Shown here in pieces: positions 9,207 through 16,235 of a DNA stretch of 64,000 nt. The notes under the pieces are model-generated. The model had not been told where the DNA came from. It saw only the letters and a program-made list of their open reading frames with translations, and did not search any database. Within the stretch, counting starts at the first letter, position 1; each line of letters opens with the position of its first letter. A program made the translations under genes and the position numbers. This DNA is from Streptomyces sp. f51 (GTDB lineage: Bacteria > Actinomycetota > Actinomycetes > Streptomycetales > Streptomycetaceae): contig NZ_CP149798.1 in the NCBI RefSeq assembly GCF_037940415.1, positions 6,977,001-7,041,000 of the forward strand, in the 5' to 3' direction.

Positions 9207-10066
9207 GGTTCGCCACCTGGTACGGCGCGGTCGTCCGTGCCGTCCTCGGGCATCGCGAACGAGTACGGCACCCACGGGCCCGTGACCTCCACGCGGACCC
9301 CCGCGAGGCCGTCGCCCGCGCGGGCGGCCTCGGCGCGGAAGGCCTCGCTCCGCCCACGGGGCACCAGGAAGGCGTCGTTGAACACGTTCTCCCCCGCGTC
9401 ACCGGCCAGGACGCCCTGCTGGGGCCGGTGGGCCGCCCGGTCGGTCGCGTACGCGCGTGCCACGTCCGCGACCCGCTCCGCCGCCCGTCCGGCCGCCCGG
9501 TAGACGGCGTCCCGGTCGCCGCGCTGCCGCCTGCGGGCGTTGAGATAGGCACGCCCCGGCGTCATGTCCGCCGGGGCGGAGTCCGGGTCCGCCGGGGCGG
9601 CCTCCCGCGCCGCCGGATCGGCGGGCGCGGTCGCCTCCACATAGATCTTGACCCCCCATTCGACCTGGCCGGCGAGGAGATCCAGACGCTCGGCGAACAG
9701 CCGCAGGGCGGAACGCAGCATGTCACGGGCGCTGCCGTCGTCCACGTAGACGGTCGCCAGACGCAGCGGCAGGGCCGGGGTGCGGGCCGCGACCTCCTCG
9801 ACGACCGCGTGGTGCGCCCGCGCGACCGCCTCCAGCCAGTCCAGGTCCTCCAGATGGTGGCGGAGCCCCTCCTCGCGGAAGTCCGCCGCCGGCACCCGGC
9901 TCACCACGAGCACGATGTCGCCGCCGTCCTCGTCCCCGGTCCCGCTGATCAGGCGGACCGGCGTACCGGCCACTCCCGCGAGCCCGGTCAGGGACGGCGC
10001 GAGGTCCGGGTGCGCGCGGGCCACGGCGTACGCGTAGGTGACGTCCTCACTCGCCGGCGTCGTCAT
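9203..10066 (-). CDS. gvpL: Gas vesicle protein GvpL/GvpF family
   Basis: 287-residue member of the GvpF/GvpL family, accessory proteins at the inner face of the vesicle that help shell subunits assemble. Family features visible are the N-terminal YAYAVARAHPDL, the central LPLRLATVYVDDGSARDML and the VEWGVKIYVEA strand. It begins 20 bp inside gvpJ and ends in the gvpS start. It is the second of two GvpF/L paralogues in this operon; the other is nearer the promoter. Confidence 0.9.
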   Translation of the reverse strand: MTTPASEDVTYAYAVARAHPDLAPSLTGLAGVAGTPVRLISGTGDEDGGDIVLVVSRVPAADFREEGLRHHLEDLDWLEAVARAHHAVVEEVAARTPALPLRLATVYVDDGSARDMLRSALRLFAERLDLLAGQVEWGVKIYVEATAPADPAAREAAPADPDSAPADMTPGRAYLNARRRQRGDRDAVYRAAGRAAERVADVARAYATDRAAHRPQQGVLAGDAGENVFNDAFLVPRGRSEAFRAEAARAGDGLAGVRVEVTGPWVPYSFAMPEDGTDDRAVPGGEP

Positions 10067-10460
10067 CGCGTTCAGCTCTTCGGCGGGCGGTGGCGCGCGG
10101 TTCGGCTTCCACCTCGGGGATGTTCCTGTCCCGGCGCAGGGCGTTCAGCTCGGCGCGCAGTCTGCGGTTCTGCTCGGCCAGCGACGGCTCGTCCGCGGCC
10201 CGGGAGGACAGCGAGGGGTCGTGTTCCCACCAGTCGATGCCCATTTCCCTGGCCTTGTCGACCGAGGCGACCAGCAACCGGATCTTGATCGTGAGCAGTT
10301 CGATGTCGAGGAGGTTGATCTTGATGTCGCCCGCGATGACGATGCCCTTGTCGAGGACGCGCTCCAGGATGTCGGCCAGGTTGGCGGACGATCCCTGCGC
10401 GTACGCGGGCGCGGCCCGGGACGGATAGTCCCCCAGCCGGCGGGAGAGAGGTTCGCTCAC
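10047..10460 (-). CDS. gvpJ: Gas vesicle protein GvpJ
   Basis: 137-residue GvpA-family protein. The core LADILERVLDKGIVIAGDIK with INLLDIELLTIKIRLLVASV is very close to the shell protein, followed by a charged helical tail (LAEQNRRLRAELNALRRDR) not found in the major shell protein. GvpJ is a minor structural or nucleating protein. It overlaps gvpG upstream by 4 bp and gvpL downstream by 20 bp. Confidence 0.9.
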   Translation of the reverse strand: MSEPLSRRLGDYPSRAAPAYAQGSSANLADILERVLDKGIVIAGDIKINLLDIELLTIKIRLLVASVDKAREMGIDWWEHDPSLSSRAADEPSLAEQNRRLRAELNALRRDRNIPEVEAEPRATARRRAERDDDAGE

Positions 10461-10708
10461 GACGGGCCGCCCTGTTCATGAACCCTGATCTCGTCCAGCC
10501 GGTCCAGGAGTTGGTCCTCCAGCCCGTCGAACGTCTCCTCGTCGATCTCACCGGCTACCAACTGCCTGTCCAGTTCGGCGAGTTGGAGTCGGATCGGCGC
10601 GGGGTCGTAGTACTCGTTCTCGGCGGCCTCCAGAACCTGGTCCATCACCCAGGCGACCCCGCGCACGGGCGCCAGGGGAAGCGTGACGAGTTGTGTGAAC
10701 AGTCCCAT
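10457..10708 (-). CDS. gvpG: Gas vesicle protein GvpG
   Basis: 83-residue accessory protein with the GvpG pattern: MGLFTQLVTLPLAPVRGVAW, then a helical region ending EIDEETFDGLEDQLLDRL. GvpG works with GvpF in vesicle assembly in other organisms. It starts 10 bp after gvpF stops. In the published S. coelicolor order gvpY and gvpZ follow gvpG; here gvpJ follows directly. Confidence 0.92.
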   Translation of the reverse strand: MGLFTQLVTLPLAPVRGVAWVMDQVLEAAENEYYDPAPIRLQLAELDRQLVAGEIDEETFDGLEDQLLDRLDEIRVHEQGGPS

Positions 10709-10718
10709 GGTGTCCCCA

Positions 10719-11432
10719 TCAGCTGAAGCTGTACGGAGGGAGCGGACCGTTGAGCCGGAACGTGAACGCCTCGCCCATCTGGTGCGCGAGACTCAGCTCG
10801 GTGGCGAGGAAGAGCTCGTCCTGGTCGGCGCTCACGAGGAACGAGACGCTGAGGAAGTCCGTTCCGGCGGGCGGTGAGGAGTCGATCTCCCGGGCGAACG
10901 GGCGGAGCGCCTCGATCACGCCCGAGGCCAGTGCCTCCTGTCGGGCCCGTGTCTCGTTGGCCACCAGCTCGCCGAGCTGCAACGGCGCGTCGGGGGCCGC
11001 GGTGCCGGCGCGGATCTCGTCGTTGAGCTGCCGGGCCGTCTCGGAGTCGGTGAGGATCTCCCGCAGCAGCGTCTCCTCGTCCTGCGCGGCCTTCAGGTTG
11101 TACTCGACGCAGCCCTCCAGTCGGCGCAGCCGATCCGCGTAGTCGTCGGCGCCCGACTCCAGCGCGTCCCTGACCGCGTCCTCGTCCGGCGCGGTGTAGC
11201 CGAACCTGATGGGCAGCACGGTGCCGTCCGTCAGGAGACGCTGCTGGACCTCCTGGTGCCGGCCGATGTCGCGGCGCTTGGGTCGCAGTTCGTCCGGCGC
11301 GTCGCTCACGACCGCGCAGAGCGGTCCCGCGGTCACCGTGCGCAGCGGCGGCGAGGAGGCGCCGACTCCCTCCAGGCCGTCGAGGCGCAGCGGGTGGTCC
11401 TTGAAGGTGATCGAGTAGATGTATACCGCCAT
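10719..11432 (-). CDS. gvpF: Gas vesicle protein GvpF
   Basis: 237-residue GvpF/L family protein: MAVYIYSITFKDHPLRLDGL, then TAGPLCAVVSD, VLPIRFGYT and a C-terminal LNGPLPPYSFS, all typical. GvpF binds shell subunits during assembly in haloarchaea and cyanobacteria (family knowledge). Only 3 bp separate it from gvpA, so both are read from one transcript. Confidence 0.93.
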   Translation of the reverse strand: MAVYIYSITFKDHPLRLDGLEGVGASSPPLRTVTAGPLCAVVSDAPDELRPKRRDIGRHQEVQQRLLTDGTVLPIRFGYTAPDEDAVRDALESGADDYADRLRRLEGCVEYNLKAAQDEETLLREILTDSETARQLNDEIRAGTAAPDAPLQLGELVANETRARQEALASGVIEALRPFAREIDSSPPAGTDFLSVSFLVSADQDELFLATELSLAHQMGEAFTFRLNGPLPPYSFS

Positions 11433-11435
11433 GGC

Positions 11436-11918
11436 TCACTCCTCGTCGCGAGACGAGCTTCGCTCCCGCCGGGAGGAGCGCCGGGCCGGCCGCCGCTTCC
11501 GCTCCACCGTCTCCGCCTCCTCCTCTCCCTCCGCCTCGTCCTCGTCGCCGCCGCCCTTGCCGGTCACTTCCCGGATCGTGTCGGTGACCGCTTCGGCGGC
11601 GCCGCTCAGGGCTCCCTTGGACTTGCCCCGCGCACCGGATTCCATCGTGTCGCCGACGATGTCGGTCAGCTGGGCGGGTGCCTTCCTGCCGGATTCCAGG
11701 TCGAGACGGTTGCACGCCTCGGCGAAGCGCAGATAGGTGTCGACGCTGGCCACGACGATGCGTATGTCGATCTTCAGGATCTCGATGCCCACGAGGGACA
11801 CCCGGATGAAGACGTCGATCACGAGACCGCGGTCGAGTATGAGTTCCAGGACGTCGTAGAGGCTGCTGCTTCCACCGCCCCGGGCGACGCCGCCGCTGCT
11901 CTGCGGCACCACAGTCAT
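11436..11918 (-). CDS. gvpA: Gas vesicle structural protein GvpA with long charged tail
   Basis: Probable major shell protein. Residues about 20-70 carry the GvpA fold: LYDVLELILDRGLVIDVFI, then VSLVGIEILKIDIRIVVASV. GTG-frame extensions upstream are ignored because ATG 11918 follows a strong GGGAGG. At 160 residues it is longer than typical GvpA (about 70-75 in cyanobacteria and haloarchaea); the extra 85 residues include an acidic segment GDEDEAEGEEEAE and a basic KRRPARRSSRRERSSSR end. Such tails may sit on the outer vesicle surface or interact with the divergently encoded charged proteins; that is inference. Confidence 0.93.
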   Translation of the reverse strand: MTVVPQSSGGVARGGGSSSLYDVLELILDRGLVIDVFIRVSLVGIEILKIDIRIVVASVDTYLRFAEACNRLDLESGRKAPAQLTDIVGDTMESGARGKSKGALSGAAEAVTDTIREVTGKGGGDEDEAEGEEEAETVERKRRPARRSSRRERSSSRDEE

Positions 11919-11946
11919 GGTGCCTCCCTTCACCGGCCGTGATGTC

Positions 11947-12297
11947 TCAGCGCCGGTCGATTTGTCCACGCGTGTATCGGCGCTTCCTCTCGTAGGCCAC
12001 CAGTTCGCCCTCCTTGTCCAGGGTCACTCGGTAGGTGGCCATGACACTGGTGGTCTCGGGGACGCGCTCCAGTTCGAGTACCTCCACATCGGCGTCCCAA
12101 CCGTCGTCCGTGGGTCTGATCGCGGAAACGGACTCGGGGGCTCGGCCGAGCAGCGAGGTGAGCTGCTCCACCGCCGAGCGCATGGCCCGTGCGGCGCCTC
12201 CGGACCGGCGGGACGGGGCCGCGCCGTCCCCGGCCGGGCGTCGTGCCGTACCGCGGCCGGCGCTCGATCGGCGTTTGGCGGGTTCTGCTGCGGCCAT
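11947..12297 (-). CDS. gvpO: Gas vesicle protein GvpO
   Basis: 116-residue GvpO-family protein, first gene of the operon. The conserved C-terminal domain runs from RAMRSAVEQLTSLLGR through GWDADVEVLELERVPETT to the YEVTL-like YRVTLDKEGEL and ends in RYTRGQIDRR. The N-terminal 45 residues are basic and disordered. ATG 12297 follows CGGAGAC; the longer reading frame has no signal. The gap of 28 bp to gvpA holds only the gvpA ribosome site. Confidence 0.92.
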   Translation of the reverse strand: MAAAEPAKRRSSAGRGTARRPAGDGAAPSRRSGGAARAMRSAVEQLTSLLGRAPESVSAIRPTDDGWDADVEVLELERVPETTSVMATYRVTLDKEGELVAYERKRRYTRGQIDRR

Positions 12298-12461
12298 GGT
12301 GTCTCCGGTCGTCGGGACGGACGCCGTACTCCGACATATGTGCAATCTCATCATATAGGGGTACTTGGGGCGTCAGGTAAGGAGGACCTCTCCCGGGGCC
12401 GCCCGTCGACCACGCCGTCCCGGGGGAGCTGGGGGCTGCGTTGTCCGAAGGGAAAGAGTCC
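12298..12461. promoter_or_regulatory. Divergent promoter region of gas-vesicle locus
   Basis: This 164-bp gap separates gvpO (leftward) from a charged-protein gene (rightward). An AT-rich island at 12346-12357 is unusual for this genome; read leftward it gives TATGAT, a good -10 match for gvpO about 50 bp upstream of its start. Rightward, GGGTAC lies beside it, but the -35 expected for a sigma-B promoter is not present. Confidence 0.45.
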
Positions 12462-13508
12462 ATGAACGACACAACCAAGCTCGCTCTGGCCGCGGCTGTC
12501 GCCGGAGGCTATGTGCTCGGGCGTACGAAGAAGGGCCGCCTCGCGTTCGCCGCGGCGACCTACATCGCGGGCCGCAGATTCGCCCTCAACCCACAGCAGT
12601 TGGCCACGGAGGGCCTCAAGCGGCTCTCGGACGTTCCGGGTGTCGCAGAGCTCCAGGAGCAGGTACGGGGCGAACTGATGGGTGCCGGCCGTGAGGCCCT
12701 GAAGGCCGCGGCCGACCGCCGTCTCGGTGAACTGGCCACCAGTCTTCATGAGCGGAGGCTGCGCATAGGCGAGAAGGACGAGGACGGAGAGGAGGACGAG
12801 GAGGGCGACTACGAGGAGGACGAGTACGAAGAGGAGCCGGCGCAGGAGGCCGACCGGGACGAGCCGGACGAGGAGGAGCCGGAGGACGAGGAGCCGGAGG
12901 ACGAGGAGCCGGAGGACGAGGAGCCCGAGGACGAGGAGCCCGAGGCCGAGGTCGAGGCCGACGAGGAAGAGCCGGAGGAGGAAGAAGAAGAGGAAGAGGC
13001 CGCGGACGCGGAAGCGGACGAGGAAGAGCCGGAGGGAGAGGAAGAGGACGAAGGGGAGGAAGAGGAAGAGGAGAAGCCGGAACGACCGCGAAGGCAGCGC
13101 CGGAACACCGGAGGCGCGGCGGACAGGCGTTCCTCGGGAACGGGTTCCGCTTCGCGCAGGGGTCCCGCGAAGAAGACCGCGTCATCGGACGACAGTGGCT
13201 CCGGCAGGGGGTCCGCGGCGAAGCGGACCGAGGCCCGGAAGAAGGCGCCGTCGAGGCCGGCGGCGAAGAAGGCCGCGAAGAAGGCTTCGCCGCCCGCGAA
13301 GAAGGCGGCACCGGCGAAGAAGGCCGCGGCCAAGAAGACCGCTCCGGCCAAGAAGACGGCGGCCAAGAAGTCCCCCGCCAAGAAGGCCGCGGCGAAGAAG
13401 ACCGCTCCGGCCAAGAAGGCCGCAGCCAAGAAGGCGCCGGCGAAGAAGACCGCGACGAAGAGGTCCGCGTCCAGGACGGCCAAGACCGCTTCCGGACGTC
13501 GGAGGTAG
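12462..13508 (+). CDS. Gas-vesicle-linked protein with acidic and histone-like tails
   Basis: 348-residue protein of three blocks. Residues 1-100 form an Ala/Leu-rich helical domain beginning NDTTKLALAAAVAGGYVLG, probably membrane- or vesicle-associated. Residues about 105-205 are almost only Glu and Asp, with five near-identical EPEDE repeats. Residues about 240-348 are Lys/Ala/Pro repeats of the AKKAAPAKKAAAKK type, like histone H1 or HupS tails. ATG 12462 follows GGGAAAGAG. It diverges from the gvp operon and is 4 bp from the SRPBCC gene. Genes of this type recur next to streptomycete gvp operons (recollection). Function is unknown; it could link vesicles to nucleic acid or to GvpA tails. 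Confidence 0.8.
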   Translation: MNDTTKLALAAAVAGGYVLGRTKKGRLAFAAATYIAGRRFALNPQQLATEGLKRLSDVPGVAELQEQVRGELMGAGREALKAAADRRLGELATSLHERRLRIGEKDEDGEEDEEGDYEEDEYEEEPAQEADRDEPDEEEPEDEEPEDEEPEDEEPEDEEPEAEVEADEEEPEEEEEEEEAADAEADEEEPEGEEEDEGEEEEEEKPERPRRQRRNTGGAADRRSSGTGSASRRGPAKKTASSDDSGSGRGSAAKRTEARKKAPSRPAAKKAAKKASPPAKKAAPAKKAAAKKTAPAKKTAAKKSPAKKAAAKKTAPAKKAAAKKAPAKKTATKRSASRTAKTASGRRR

Positions 13509-13512
13509 AGCC

Positions 13513-14562
13513 ATGGCCACCAAGGAACGCGACAAGGACAAGACGGAGCAGACGGAGCCTTCGGGCCTCGACGCATTGCGCGGCGAGTTCACGGACTTCC
13601 TCGGAGCCCAGCTGGGACAGCTGGTGGACAAGGCCGGGGACAAGGTCGCGGATGTCACCGACCACCTCTTCGACGTCGCCGACAACGGCGGACCCCTCCT
13701 GAAGGCCGGTTCGCGCATTCTCCAGGGGGACTCCCCGCTGAAGGCGATCGTGGGGGAGAAGGCCAAGAGCGCCAAGGACAGCGTCTTCGGCAAGGTGAAG
13801 GACGCCTTCGGCGGCGGTAAGGGAGGAGGGGGCAAGGCCAAGTCCGGCAGCACCAAGACCATGAACATCATCGAGGTGCTGGACGTCGGCGTGCCGCTCC
13901 GCAAGGCCTACGACCACTGGACCCAGTTCGAGAAGTTCAGCAGTTTCACCAAGGGTGTACGCAGCGCCTCGCAGGACGGCGAGGGCGGCAGCGACTGGAA
14001 GGTGAAGGTCGGACCGTCCACCCGGGGCTGGAAGGCGACCGTCCGCGAACAGGTGCCCGACGAGCGGATCGAATGGACCTCGGAAGGCGCCAAGGGCAGT
14101 ACACGCGGCTGCGTCAGCTTCCACGAGCTGACCCCGGACCTGACCCGCATCGTGCTCGTCGTCGAGTACTACCCCTCCGGCTTCTTCGAGAAGACCGGCA
14201 ACATATGGCGCGCCCAAGGCCGCCGTCTGCGGCTGGACTTCAAGAACTTCCAGCGGTACGTCACGCTCACCGACGAGGAGGCCGAGGGCTGGCGCGGCGA
14301 GATCCGCGGCGGTGACGTGGTCCGCACGCACGAAGAGGCCATGGAGGAGGAGGAAGCGGCCGCCGCCGAGGAGGAAGGCGCCGAGGAGGGCGCCGAGGAA
14401 GGCGAGGAGGAGTACGAGGACGAGGAATTCCCGGAGGAGGACGAGGAGAACCCGGAGCAGGAGGACGAGGAGAACCCCGACGAGCTCCCTGAGGAGGACG
14501 GCGAAGCGGCCGACGAGTACGACGAGGAGGAAGAGGACGAGGGCTACGACGAGGAGGAATGA
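13513..14562 (+). CDS. SRPBCC-family protein with acidic tail, gas-vesicle linked
   Basis: 349-residue protein. Residues about 1-115 are a helical, Lys/Asp-rich region with a Gly-rich linker. A polyketide cyclase/START-like SRPBCC domain spans about 117-265 (MNIIEVLDVGVPLRKAYDHW, GWKATVREQVPDERIEW, LVVEYYPSGFFEKTGN). Residues about 275-349 are almost all Glu/Asp. Its ribosome site GGAGG overlaps the stop of the preceding gene, so the two are coupled. SRPBCC domains hold hydrophobic ligands; a role in coating or stabilising vesicles is a guess. It may be a counterpart of gvpY or gvpZ, which are otherwise missing here. Confidence 0.82.
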   Translation: MATKERDKDKTEQTEPSGLDALRGEFTDFLGAQLGQLVDKAGDKVADVTDHLFDVADNGGPLLKAGSRILQGDSPLKAIVGEKAKSAKDSVFGKVKDAFGGGKGGGGKAKSGSTKTMNIIEVLDVGVPLRKAYDHWTQFEKFSSFTKGVRSASQDGEGGSDWKVKVGPSTRGWKATVREQVPDERIEWTSEGAKGSTRGCVSFHELTPDLTRIVLVVEYYPSGFFEKTGNIWRAQGRRLRLDFKNFQRYVTLTDEEAEGWRGEIRGGDVVRTHEEAMEEEEAAAAEEEGAEEGAEEGEEEYEDEEFPEEDEENPEQEDEENPDELPEEDGEAADEYDEEEEDEGYDEEE

Positions 14563-14709
14563 GGTACCGGCAGGGCGCGCGGCCCGTTTCTCCCCGGCTC
14601 AGCGGGGGACCCGACAAGGACAGCCCGGATCCGGCGGGAGGTACCGGGCAGAAACGGCCCGGACACGCGGGGATCCGGGGCCGCTCCACCGAAGGGACGA
14701 GAAGCAGTC

Positions 14710-14880
14710 ATGACCGCGGACACCGGTACCAGGAGCACCGCACGACCGGAGACGGGATGGGCGATGACGCGCCGCACGAGGCGGTCCGGCCCGCGGACCT
14801 GCCTTCCCGCGACGATCGTCGAAACGGCCCGCCGGGACCGGACCGCCCCCGACTGGAACATCGTCCGGGGCGAGGACTGA
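14710..14880 (+). CDS. Small basic hypothetical protein (56 aa)
   Basis: A 56-residue frame beginning MTADTGTRSTARPETGWAM and ending DWNIVRGED. ATG follows GAAGGGACGAGAAG, a fair ribosome site, and third codon positions are about nine-tenths G or C, as in real genes here. The middle is Arg/Thr-rich; no domain is recognised. It lies between the SRPBCC gene and a convergent DUF5709 gene and could be co-transcribed with the former. Confidence 0.5.
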   Translation: MTADTGTRSTARPETGWAMTRRTRRSGPRTCLPATIVETARRDRTAPDWNIVRGED

Positions 14881-14937
14881 CCGGGCGTCACTTCACGGCC
14901 GTACGGGCGGAGTTACGGGTGCCTCGGAGCGCGGCCC

Positions 14938-15459
14938 TCAGATCGAGGCGTCCGTCTCGGAGCGCAGTCGGCGGACCTCGTCCTCAGGGGGACGCGGGCC
15001 CTCGCCCAGTAGCCGCTCGGGCATGTCGTCGTCCGGGATGAGGTGAGCGGCCTCCTCTTCCCCGGGGTCCGCGCCGTCGTCCTCGGCGATCATGTCGTGC
15101 TCGGCGTCGTCGTGGGCGCCCACGTCGAGGGCCAGGATCCGTTCCTCGGGGTCCGCGCCCACCTCGTCGTCCGGGAGGTCGCCTCCGTCACCCGCCGCAT
15201 CGTCCAGGCCGTCGTCCTCGTCGGGTTCCTCCAGCGCCGGATCCGTCCGTTCCTCGGCCAGCTTCTCGTCCAGGCTCTCCCCCTCGCGCTGCTCACGCGC
15301 AGTGGTACCCCGATGGTCCACCGCGAGCGGGCGCTCGGGCGGCGACCATCCGTCGTCGAAGGGGTCCGAGCCCCGGTACTCGAGGGTGTCCTCCGGATCG
15401 AGGAGGCCTTCGTCCTCGCGGATGTCGGGACCTCCCGGCTGGTAGACCTCATCGCCCAT
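14938..15459 (-). CDS. DUF5709 family acidic protein
   Basis: 173-residue acidic protein with the DUF5709 pattern: LDPEDTLEYRG, then DDGWSPPERPL, then GTTAREQREGESLDEKLAEE, and an Asp/Glu-rich remainder. The family is confined to actinobacteria and has no known function; it is often near stress genes. ATG 15459 follows GAGGACGACGTC. It converges on the small basic gene and diverges from csbD, fitting a stress-response group beside the gas-vesicle locus. Confidence 0.82.
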   Translation of the reverse strand: MGDEVYQPGGPDIREDEGLLDPEDTLEYRGSDPFDDGWSPPERPLAVDHRGTTAREQREGESLDEKLAEERTDPALEEPDEDDGLDDAAGDGGDLPDDEVGADPEERILALDVGAHDDAEHDMIAEDDGADPGEEEAAHLIPDDDMPERLLGEGPRPPEDEVRRLRSETDASI

Positions 15460-15689
15460 GACGTCGTCCTCGCTCTGGCTGCCCAGGACGGGCGCGACCC
15501 TCCGGGGAGACGGAGGGCCATCGGCCCGTGTCTCCAGGCTCGCCCAGCGCACCGGTTCCGGCATGCCGGAACCGCACGCGACCACGGAGAGTCACCGAAC
15601 CACGGCGCGGCCTCCACGTTTGAAGCCGGTCACACGGGTCACTCGGAGCCTCGACACTCGAAGCCGATCGTGATGGGAAGTGAGACATC

Positions 15690-15863
15690 GTGAGTGGCGA
15701 GCAGAAGGCCAAGGCCAAGATGGAACAGGCCAAGGGAAAGACCAAGGAAGCGGCCGGGCGCGCCGTGGGCAACGAGCGGATGACCGCCGAGGGCCGGGCC
15801 GAGAAGGCCAAGGGCGACACACGCCAGGCCAAGGAGAAGATGAAGGACGTCTTCAAAGGCTGA
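15690..15863 (+). CDS. CsbD family stress protein
   Basis: 57-residue CsbD-like protein read from GTG 15690 after GGGAAG. The sequence is Lys/Ala/Glu-rich with the family pattern EQAKGKTKEAAGRAVGNE followed by TAEGRAEKAKGDTRQAKEK. CsbD proteins are general-stress proteins, under sigma-B in Bacillus, with no assigned biochemistry. A perfect palindrome lies 93 bp downstream. Confidence 0.88.
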   Translation: MSGEQKAKAKMEQAKGKTKEAAGRAVGNERMTAEGRAEKAKGDTRQAKEKMKDVFKG

Positions 15864-16235
15864 ACGCCCGAACTCCTGAAGGACCCGAGGGCTGACGGCC
15901 GAGAGGGCGGAAGGCCCGGGTCGGAGGAATCGGCGCGGCCGCCGAGCCCGACCACGTGGGGCCCGTTCCGCGGAACGGGCCCCACGCCCATGCCCTGACC
16001 CCGGCTCCAGCGTCCTCCGCCGCCCCCAGGACCGGCACAGCGGTCCGGGAATCCCGTTCGCCGTCCCGCGGGACTTCGCGCGGGGCCGCGAACCCGGACC
16101 TCGTGCCGAGCGGCGAACCCGGAGTCGCGCCGAGCCGCGCCCCCGACGCTCCTGCCGCCGCCCGGCCCCGACCTCGTGTTGCCCCGGCCCCCCACCGGCC
16201 GAAGATGGTGGGGACGGCGGAGAGGAGTCCCCGGC
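15864..16235. other. Intergenic, csbD to MFS exporter
   Basis: A GC-rich gap of 372 bp. It holds the 30-bp palindrome at 15956-15985 and, at its end, the GAGAGGAG ribosome site of the MFS gene. No reading frame with a credible start or family match is seen. Confidence 0.6.
15956..15985. terminator. Perfect 30-bp palindrome, likely terminator
   Basis: GTGGGGCCCGTTCCG is followed directly by its exact reverse complement, with no loop. As RNA it would fold into a hairpin with a small melted tip. Its place 93 bp after csbD and before a co-directional gene suits a terminator, but a loop-free palindrome could also be a protein-binding site. Confidence 0.6.

Noticed and set aside
12351..12364. Sigma-B promoter for the charged-protein gene
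   Set aside because: GGGTAC is present but no GNNT element stands at the required 14-16 base distance.
14559..15041. 160-residue rightward frame after the SRPBCC gene
   Set aside because: It reads through the antisense end of the DUF5709 gene and is Arg/Gly/Pro-rich; the 56-residue frame in another phase has better codon use and a ribosome site.
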